Source: Avena insularis
Lineage: Eukaryota > Streptophyta > Magnoliopsida > Poales > Poaceae
NCBI GenBank assembly: GCA_023614405.1
Contig: CM042686.1
Location: 464,226,740-464,290,739 of the forward strand
DNA length: 64,000 nucleotides
Direction: 5' to 3'
Each line of letters starts with the position of its first letter. Position 1 is the stretch's first letter. Positions 56,501 to 64,000 of this stretch are shown one piece after another. Both the position numbers and the translations under genes were made by a program. The notes beneath the pieces were generated by a model. It was not told where the DNA came from, did not search any database, and worked only from the letters and a program-made list of their open reading frames with translations.

Positions 56501-57462
56501 ATGCGATACCATTCCAATTTTACCGTACAACCACAATACCTGAATTGAGTAAGGCTTAGCCGGAAGTTTATATGCATTAGTATTAGTTCCCTAATGGGAG
56601 AGGTTTCAGCTGAGGCTACCTCTCAATGTTGTCCACCTATGCAGTGCCCAAGATGACAGATGGTCATGGTTGGGAGGCCATACTCATAGGAGAGGTGCTT
56701 ATACTAGGGTGTGTAAAGTAAAGGTTATGTTTGATTATCTGCATACTAAGTATGATGATTCAGGGTTATCCCTGATAGATGTATCGAATCTTGTGGTGAA
56801 AGTGTACCACCTCTGCAGAGTGTCAAACTATTTGAATAGCCGCGTCTGCGGTTATGGACAGTTGGAGTGGCCATACTGTTCCGTTGTCAGATGTTTTCAA
56901 AATGACTTATGATATGAATGATGAATCTTGACTGGACCACAACAGGGTTGTGACTATGACACTAACTTCCCAACTTAAGTGATTCTAGAACTTTATTTTA
57001 TATTTCTTTGTTTCTGAACTCAAATTAGGTTTTAAACTTAACTTTACCAATCAACCTAGAGTTAGCATTTCCCACTAGAACTACCTTACTTGTTAGTGAT
57101 AGTTTGCGAGTACTTAAAGAGTACTCGTGGCTTTTATCCCTGGCTATTACTATGGCCAGACTATGAAGGAGACTACCAAGATGAAGGACTATAGGACGGC
57201 TATGATAACTAGGACTATCTTCCATCGTCAGCATGGCCTGTGCCCCTGAAGATGGACCCTACCGCTACATTTATTATTTATTCCGATGCTTGTTGTATTA
57301 AGACTGGATCATGAGATCCTTTATTCGTGTAAGACCTTATTATGGTTTGTAATGGATGATGTATTGTGATATCCAATCGGTTATGTCTCGCAAAAATGGT
57401 AATCCTAGGATTGCGATGTATGGCATAACAGGCATCTGGGATTAAAAATCCGGGTGTTGACA
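53528..57462 (+). repeat. 5' LTR (about 3.9 kb) of the Gypsy element
   Basis: It begins TATAACATCCGAAAAC, matching TCTAACATCCCAAAAC at 63239, and ends GGGTGTTGACA just before the primer site. A GC-rich block (about 54100-55270) with a TATA box lies in the middle; the flanking parts are AT-rich. Short frames in the GC block are probably not genes. Confidence 0.85.
54788..54795 (+). promoter_or_regulatory. TATA box of the Gypsy LTR
   Basis: TATATAAG in CGAACCTATATAAGGAGG, followed by a pyrimidine-rich start region (CACCATCTCTTCACACC) about 25-40 bases downstream, a strong core-promoter arrangement. Confidence 0.7.
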
Positions 57463-57465
57463 AGT

Positions 57466-57477
57466 TGGTATCAGAGC
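57466..57477 (+). other. Primer-binding site (initiator Met-tRNA) of the Gypsy element
   Basis: TGGTATCAGAGC three bases after the 5' LTR end. Confidence 0.88.
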
Positions 57478-57689
57478 CATCCTGACCATAGGAGACCCTA
57501 GTTAGAATGGACGTCCGAACAAAAACTTAGTTTCAAAACCAAAGTGACTATTTATGAAAAACTATTTCCTCTCTTACCCTTGGGATTTCTTTCTCTCAAA
57601 AAAATTCATGTTCCTCCAATTCTTACATTACTACATAAAATTTGGCACCCTTGATCACTTCACTAACTTCCTCATCCTTAATTCTTATA

Positions 57690-58461
57690 GAGGGAGACTC
57701 AGTTCAGCAAGTTCTACCAGTTGGGCAATGGAGGCCAGCTGATCTTCGAGAGGGATCTTGACGCACTATCGGAGTACTTGGGACGCCCACATCCAGAATT
57801 CCTTGGAGCTCAACTTCCTGGACCCCCAGGAGGAGATTTACAGTGGCTAGTCACCGCTGATCTTCGAGGAACTATAGAAGCACCAACGTCCGGGAGAATC
57901 CAGTTCTCCGTAAGGGAGAACAACTGGCTAGATGGATTAGCCAGGGCAATGCATGAAGCTCTCGCACGTCTATGTGCCCTGAGTGTCAACTAAATCCAAG
58001 GAACCCGCTTTGTTCACTATGCAATGCGTGACTTCATGGGAATGCCAATGGAGATGCCAAGTCACCCGGAGTTGAAGCGTCAAGTGGAGAACCTTGACTT
58101 CCTGCTGTACGACCGCCAGAAGGAATTGGACAATGCTAGGGAGTTCGCCAACCACAACCTTGCCATTGCCGCCCAGAAGGCCCAGACTTTCTCACTGTTT
58201 GTCAAGGATCGTTAGTCTCTTCGCCACCAGCGCGAAAAGAAGGATTGCACCATCGACCGTCTTTGCAAGAAGGTGGCCGACCTTGAGAAGACCATCAAGG
58301 AGCAAGAAGCCCAGCTTGCAGCAAAGGAAGAAGAAGAGGAAGGTGAAGACATCTAGGGAGATATAGACTCTTACCTCAGCAATGATGATGACTTTCTGGA
58401 GGAGGATGTCGTGGACTTCCACACCGACGATGATGACTCCGACTTCATCGATGATGAGTAG
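57690..58461 (+). pseudogene. Extra ORF upstream of gag: coiled-coil protein
   Basis: After a CTTATAG acceptor (ending about 57689) a frame runs RETQFSKFYQLGNGGQLIFE, PGGDLQWLVTADLRGTIEAP and LDGLARAMHEALARLC. A TAA at 57991 interrupts it, and it then continues GTRFVHYAMRDFMGMPMEMP, HPELKRQVENLDFLLYDRQK and a long coiled coil (KKVADLEKTIKEQEAQLAAK). The tail is very acidic (DDDDSDFIDDE), ending TAG 58459-58461. TAGs at 58213 and 58354 fit CAG. It precedes gag by about 250 bases. Similar proteins accompany this type of Triticeae Gypsy element; their function is unknown. Confidence 0.65.
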
Positions 58462-58714
58462 ATGCACTAGAGCACTATCGTAGAGTGAGGAGTATCGGTC
58501 CCAATGTATCGTAGCTTGCAGAATGGTTCTTAAAACCATCTGTTCTCCTTTGATGTTGTGGTGTGTGTGTGTGTGTTTGTATCGTGTGCTTGTTTGAATG
58601 AATGAAAAGAAGTTAGTTGCAAAACCTGAGTCAAACTCAAAGTTTTAGCTTTGAAACCAAAACCATGAACCTTAGAACTTTCCCTCTTACCCCTTTATCT
58701 ATCTCAATCTTTAG

Positions 58715-61700
58715 ATGACTCGTGGAAACCCCGGAGGGAGCAGCTCATCGCAGGACCCAACGCTGCAGATTATACAAATGCTAGTTGCAGACCGTGAAGC
58801 AAGCAGGGCAGAGCACCAGGCCAACTTAGCAACACTGCAGCAGATCGCCCAGATGGCCCAAAACAACCAAGGGCATGGAAATCAGGATCATCAAGGATCC
58901 AAGCTGAAAAACTTCCAGAATACCAATCCCCCAATCTTTAGCACTTCAGAGAACCCACTAGATGCTGATGACTGGTTGTAGACAATGGAGAACAATTTGG
59001 AAGTAGCCAGAGTTGATGACAATGAGAAAGTTCTCTTTGCCACCCACTATTTGGTAGGAGATGCAAGAGCCTGGTGGAACAGCATCCACATGATGAACCA
59101 TGGTCAAGTTATGACATGGGAAGCCTTCAAAATCAAGTTCAGCCGCACCCACGTGTCGCAGGGCCTAGTCACCAGAATGAGGGATGAATTTAGAGAGTTA
59201 AAGCAAGGCATAATGACTGTAGTGGAGTACCGTGACAGATTCCTGTCGCTTGCCAGGTATGCACCTGATGAGATCAACACGGAGGCCAAGAAGAAGCAGA
59301 GATTCCTGAACGGACTGCATGATGATATGCAGACTGTCGTCGTCAACATCCGCTTCGAGGATCTCGAAGAGCTAGTCGACTCTGCCACTCAGATGGAAGG
59401 GAAGATTAACCAGGCAAATGACAACCGCAAACATCGTATGATGCACCAAGCTGGATCCAACAGTCACCAGAAGTACCGTCCCAACCCGTCTGCAGGATAT
59501 GCACCGAGGAACAACCGACCCCCAACGTCTCGCCCAAGCTACCCTAACCGTAGAGGAGACAATGTGAAGTCCGAAGGAAACAACAACAACCCCGGCAACA
59601 CCAGCAATTTCAACCGTGCACCTCCCAAGAGCAACAACAACAACAAAAACACTACACCCAGAACTGGAAGCAATGTTGTGCCCGTCGCAGCTAAAGACAA
59701 GTCTCAGATCACTTGTTTCGAGTGTGGAGTGAAGGGTCACTATTCCAATGAGTGCCCCAAGAAGACTGCCGCCACTGCCAATGTGAATGCCCCAGCTCAA
59801 CAACAGCGTCGTGTTCAACTAGGAAGAAGATTTGCCCTAGGGAACCCTCACAACCGCAATGGCCGTCTCTTCCACATGAACACCGAAGAAGCCCAAGAAG
59901 CGCCAGATGTAGTGCTGGGTATGTTTTCTGTCAACTCAGTTTTAGCAAGAGTGTTGTTTGATTCTGGAGCATCGCACTCATTTGTCACCAAAGAATTTGC
60001 ATGCACTAGTAAGATTCACCCAACCAACTTGAAGCATGTCATGCTAGTTCAAATTCCCGGTTCAACTACAAAAGCTAGAAAAATTTGCAAAGTTGTGCCT
60101 ATCAGAATACATGGGATAGATTTTTATGCTAATCTAATAGTACTTGGAACCAAAGGATTGGAAGTAGTACTAGGAATGGATTGGATGTCAAAGCATAAAG
60201 GACTGACAGACTGTGCTAACAAAGCCATCACCATGACCAGTAGCTCTGGAGTAACAGTAGAGCATATATCTGAAACCTTACCCCGACAATTCAAGTGCAA
60301 CAAGAGTCTAGCCCTACCCACCATAGACCAAGTCAGAGTAGTCTGTGAATACCCCGACGTATTCCTAGATGAATTGCCCGGTATGCCTCCGGATAGGGAT
60401 ATTGAGTTCATTATTGAACTAATCCCCGGAACCGGACCAATAGCCTAGAGACCCTATAGCATGAACCCCTCAGAGTTAGTAGAATTGAAGAAGCAGTTGG
60501 ATGCTATGTTACCAACATGCTTGATTCAACCAAGTGCATCGCCATGGAGATCACCAGTTTTATTCATCGACAAGAAAGATGGAGGCAACCGTTTGTGCAC
60601 CGATTACAGAAAGTTGAATGACGTCACCATCAAAAACAAGTACCATTTGCCAAATATAGAGGATCTATTTGATCAGTTGACTGGTGCCCAAGTGTTCTTA
60701 AAGATTGATCTTAGGACTAGTTATCACCAACTTAAGATTCGTGCAACGGATATTCCGAAGACCGCCTTTCCTACTCGTTATGGTTTATTCGAGTATACGG
60801 TCATGTCTTTTGGATTAACCAATGCCCCTGCTTATTTCATGAATCTCATGAATAAGATATTTATGAATTTCCTAGATAAGTTTGTGGTTATGTTTATCGA
60901 TGACATCCTTATCTACTCCAAGTCAGAAGAAGAGCATGAGTAACATATGAGAATCATCCTAGAAACCCTGAGAGAGCATCGGTTATATGCCAAGTTTGGC
61001 AAATGTGAGTTTTGGCTGAAAGAAGTAGGATTCCTAGGACATATTGTGTCTACCGGAGGAGTCTCTGTTGATCCCGCCAAAATTAAAGATGTCAAAGAAT
61101 GGGAAGCCCCAACCACTCAAACCCAAGTCCGTGCATTTCTCGGATTAGCCAGATACTACCGCAAGTTTGTAGAAGGATTTTCGAGCATAGCAAGACCCAT
61201 GACCCAATTGTTGAAGAAGGATAAGAAGTTTGAATGGACTGACAAATGTGAACCAAGTTTCCAAGAGCTCAAGAAGAGATTGATTTTAGCCCCAATATTG
61301 ATCATGCCAGATATCAAGAAGTCGTTTGATGTGTATTGTGATGCATCCAAGATTGGTCTCGGATGTGTATTGATGCAAGAAGGCAAAGTTATCGCGTATC
61401 TGTCTCGACAACTAAAGCAGCATGAGCAGAACTATCTGACCCATGATCTTGAATTAGCAGCTGTAGTCTTGGCATTGAAGACATGGCGTCAATATCTTAT
61501 GGGTAATCGCTGTGAGATTTACTCAGATCACAAAAATTTGAAGTATATTTTCACTCAAAAGGAGCTGAATATGAGGCAAAGGAGATGGATAGAGTTAATC
61601 AAGGATTATGACCTTGACACTCACTATCACCCAGGCAAAGCCAATGTGGTAGCGGATGCTCTTAGCAGATTGCCGTGCAGGCTAAACACCATGATCAAGG

Positions 61701-63144
61701 AAAAACAACCAAGTTTGTATGAGGAGTTGGAGCAGTTTAGAACCGAGCTTGTTAGCAAAGGATTTTTAGCTAGCATTGAACTTCAACCCACTTTGATTAG
61801 CCAAATCAAGGAAGCCTAGAAGGGAAATGAAAGTATCGACGGAATCAAACATCGTATTGGTACAGGAAAGGTACCTGGATTCATCGAAGATGAAGAAGGA
61901 TTTCTATGGTACAAAGGACGTATCTATGTGCCAGCAGATTTGGAGCTGAAGCAAGTTATCATGCAGGAAGCTCATGATACTCTTAATTTTGGTGGCACAA
62001 GATGAAGAGAGAAATTGGAAGCTACATCGCCAAGTGTGACATCTGCCAAAGAGTCAAAGCAGAGCATCAGAGACCCGCAGGACTGTTGCAACCATTGCAG
62101 ATTCTGGAATGGAAATGGGATTCTGTTGGAATGGACTTTATCACCGGCTTGCCTACTTCTAGTAGGGGAAATGGCTCAATCTGGGTCATTGTTGATAGAC
62201 TGTCTAAGGTAGCTCATTTTATACCAGTCAAGACTACCTATCAGAGTTCGAAGCTAGCAGAGTTGTACATTGCTAGAATTGTTAGTCTGCATGGAACCCC
62301 CAAGACAATAGTATCAGATCGAGGAACCCAATTTACCTCGAGATTTTGGCAGAAAGTCCAAGAAGGATTAGGAACCAAGTTGAACTTCAGCACGGCTTAT
62401 CACCCCCAAACTGATGGACAGACTAAAAGAGTCAACCAAATCCTAGAAAATATGTTGAGAGCTTGTGTGTTAGAGTATGGATCAAAATGGGAAGACTTTC
62501 TACCTTTCACAGAATTCTCATACAACAACAGTTATCAAGCCAGTTTGCAAATGGCCCCATTTGAGTTCCTATACGGAAGAAAGTGTCGTACCCCTTTGAA
62601 TTGGTCGTAAGTAGGAGAGAGTCAGATTTTTGGACCCGACATTCTCCGAGAAGCCAAAGAAAAGGTTCACAAAGTATGTGAGCACCTCAAGACTGCCCAA
62701 TCCAGACAAAAGAGTTATGCTGACAAGAGAAGGAGAGACGTGACTTTCAATGTCGGAGATTTCGTGTATCTCAAGGTTTCGCCATTGAAGGGAACAAAAC
62801 GCTTTAGTCTGAAAGGAAAGTTAGCCCCTAGATATATCGGACCCTTCAAGATTCTAAATCGCCGAGGAGAAGTATTGTATCAACTGGAGCTGCCAGAAGA
62901 GATGGCAGCCATCCACAATGTGTTCCATATCTCGTTACTTCGCAAATGCCTAGAAGTGTCGGAGAAGACTGAAGTATTCAAGAACATCGATCACCGAGTT
63001 GTTGATATCAACAAGGATCTGACATATCCTGAAGTGCCCATCCGTATCTTGGAGGAAGTTTACAGAACCACCAGGACCCGGAGTATCAAATTTCTCAAGA
63101 TTCAATGGAGCAACCATACTGAAGAACAAGCCACTTGGGAGTGA
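58715..63144 (+). pseudogene. gag-pol: Gypsy gag-pol polyprotein with five in-frame stops and one frameshift
   Basis: One frame from ATG at 58715 (MTRGNPGGSSSSQDP). Gag domain: GDARAWWNSIHMMNHGQVMT, ELKQGIMTVVEYRDRFLSLA. Zinc knuckle: CFECGVKGHYSNEC. Protease: VLFDSGASHSFVTKEF, with D-S-G intact. [36 protein letters not shown] and the active site [13 protein letters not shown]. RNase H: FDVYCDASKIGLGCVLMQ ... HHPGKANVVADALSR-like end. Integrase: CDICQRVKAEHQRPAGLLQP, GMDFITGLPTSS, IVSDRGTQFTSRFW, YHPQTDGQTKRVNQ (the E is K here). Stops: TAG 58979, TAG 60446, TAA 60941, TAG 61817, TAA 62608; a small indel lies near 61990. The C-terminus has a chromodomain-like tail. Catalytic sites other than the integrase E are preserved. 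Confidence 0.9.
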
Positions 63145-63238
63145 GAAGATTACATTAGGACAGAGTTCCCAGATCTCTTTAGTTCCTAGTTTTCTTTCGT
63201 AAATCTCGGGACGAGTTTTTGTTTAAGGGGGGAAGGTT

Positions 63239-63361
63239 TCTAACATCCCAAAACTTAATCCAAAGTTAATCAAGATCAAATCTACCCAATTTAGGGTTAA
63301 CAAAAACTTTTTCATTTAAAAATAATTAAGCATTCATATGTGTGTGCATTTAAATTAGGAG
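63239..63361 (+). repeat. First 123 bases of the 3' LTR of the Gypsy element
   Basis: It matches 53528-53649 nearly base for base up to TTTAAATTAGGAG, then a Copia LTR begins. It is preceded by a GGGGGGAAGG polypurine tract at about 63227-63236. Confidence 0.88.
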
Positions 63362-64000
63362 TGAAGGAAATATGCCCTGAGAGGCAATAATAAAGTTGTT
63401 ATTATGTATTCCTTGTATATGATAGATGTTTATTTTGCATGTTATAATTGTATTGATAGGAAACATCAATACATGTGTGTTTAATAAACAAAAAGGGTTC
63501 CTAGTCATGCCTCTCTTATAGACTAGCTTGTTGATTAACAGGATGATCAAGGTTTCCTGATCATGGACATTGGATGTTGTTAATAACAAGGTCACACCAT
63601 TGGTGGAATGATGTGATGAACATTCATCCAAAGTATAGCATTACGATCAAGTCATTGTGTTTATATTTCTATAACATCATACGAAGTAATCTTTATCCTT
63701 AGACCATGAGATCATGTTAATTGCTAACACCGGAAGAGTATCTTGATAACATCAAACGTCACACGTAACAGGGTGACTATAAAGATGGGTTCAGTGCTAC
63801 GAAGGTGTTATGTTGAGGCTCATGGATCAAGAGTGGAATTTGTCAATCCAGATGATGGATAGATATACTCTGGGCCCTCTCGGTGATATCACATTAGGAT
63901 AGCTTGCAAGCAAGTGATGTGATCACTAGAATGTTATATCACGGGAACGAGAAAAGAGTGCATGTCGGTAACGAGATCAAACTAGGTACGGAGATACCGA
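63362..64000 (+). repeat. Start of a Copia-type LTR, running off the window
   Basis: TGAAGGAAATATGCCCTGAG begins at 63362 and parallels the BARE/Angela-type LTR at 22955. Shared phrases are GAGGCAATAATAAAG, TATAATTGTATTGA, a CATCAAACGTCA motif and GGTAACGAGATCAAACTAGG, but the sequence is clearly a different family. The likely target 5-mer is AGGAG (63357-63361). Whether it is a full element or a solo LTR cannot be seen. Confidence 0.8.

Larger units (their letters stand above)
53528..63361 (+). mobile_element. Gypsy retrotransposon with ~3.9 kb LTRs and a near-intact gag-pol
   Basis: 5' LTR 53528-57462, Met-tRNA primer site at 57466, an extra coiled-coil ORF, gag-pol 58715-63144, and the first 123 bases of the 3' LTR (63239-63361) before a Copia LTR cuts in. 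Domain order gag - protease - RT - RNase H - integrase is Gypsy. The LTR length and the polyprotein tail ending IKFLKIQWSNHTEEQATWE suggest the chromovirus (Tekay/Del-like) lineage; a Triticeae family such as Jeli is possible but unverified. A single complete copy cannot be confirmed because the right end lies outside. Confidence 0.88.

Overview
This is a plant nuclear DNA window, almost certainly from a Triticeae grass (wheat, Aegilops or barley group). The evidence is long LTR retrotransposons nested in one another, BARE/WIS/Angela-type Copia LTRs, Athila-type elements with an Asp-tRNA primer site, Tat-lineage Gypsy elements, a Gypsy element with ~3.9 kb LTRs, and a CACTA DNA transposon end. 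Family names are from memory of such sequences and were not checked against a library. I found no intact single-copy plant gene, no rRNA or tRNA gene and no CRISPR array.

Layout. 1-1105: last ~1.1 kb of a CACTA transposon, with a small ORF carrying an RNase H1 N-terminal (viroplasmin-like) domain. 1106-2550: a minisatellite of ~32 units of 48 and 39 bp, into which the CACTA element inserted. 2.6-8.97 kb plus 17.03-17.18 kb: a gene-like island with an acidic ORF, two decayed coiled-coil units, a decayed GRF zinc-finger gene, a 125-bp tandem repeat, and an unidentified 344-codon gene. An 8.06 kb gag-protease-only Athila-like element (8973-17030) splits the first exon of that last gene; the two halves rejoin in frame through its target-site duplication. 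17.6-22.4 kb: a 3'-truncated, reverse-oriented Tat-type Gypsy element (Tat1). 22.76-33.9 kb: remains of a second Tat element (Tat3), whose LTR holds a complete Copia element (22955-31564, duplication GTTAT). 33.9-52.6 kb: a second Athila-like element (Athila2) containing a complete reverse-oriented Tat element (Tat2, 35393-48091, duplication AAGTG). 52.6-53.5 kb: start of another LTR, which is interrupted by the Gypsy element at 53528-63361, which is in turn interrupted by a Copia LTR from 63362 to the window end.

How the parts relate. The + strand genes in Tat2 and Tat3 lie antisense to gag-pol, between integrase and the 3' LTR. They have introns and encode the 'putative gypsy type transposon' (Transposase_28) domain plus coiled coils. 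The Gypsy element at 53.5 kb has its own extra coiled-coil ORF upstream of gag. Almost every coding region is broken, and in the same way: of the in-frame stops I could place in an otherwise continuous frame, more than 30 are TAG, about six TAA and three TGA. Most TAGs fit CAG to TAG, and two of the TGAs fit CGA to TGA. This is the pattern expected from deamination of methylated cytosine at CHG and CG sites in silenced plant DNA.
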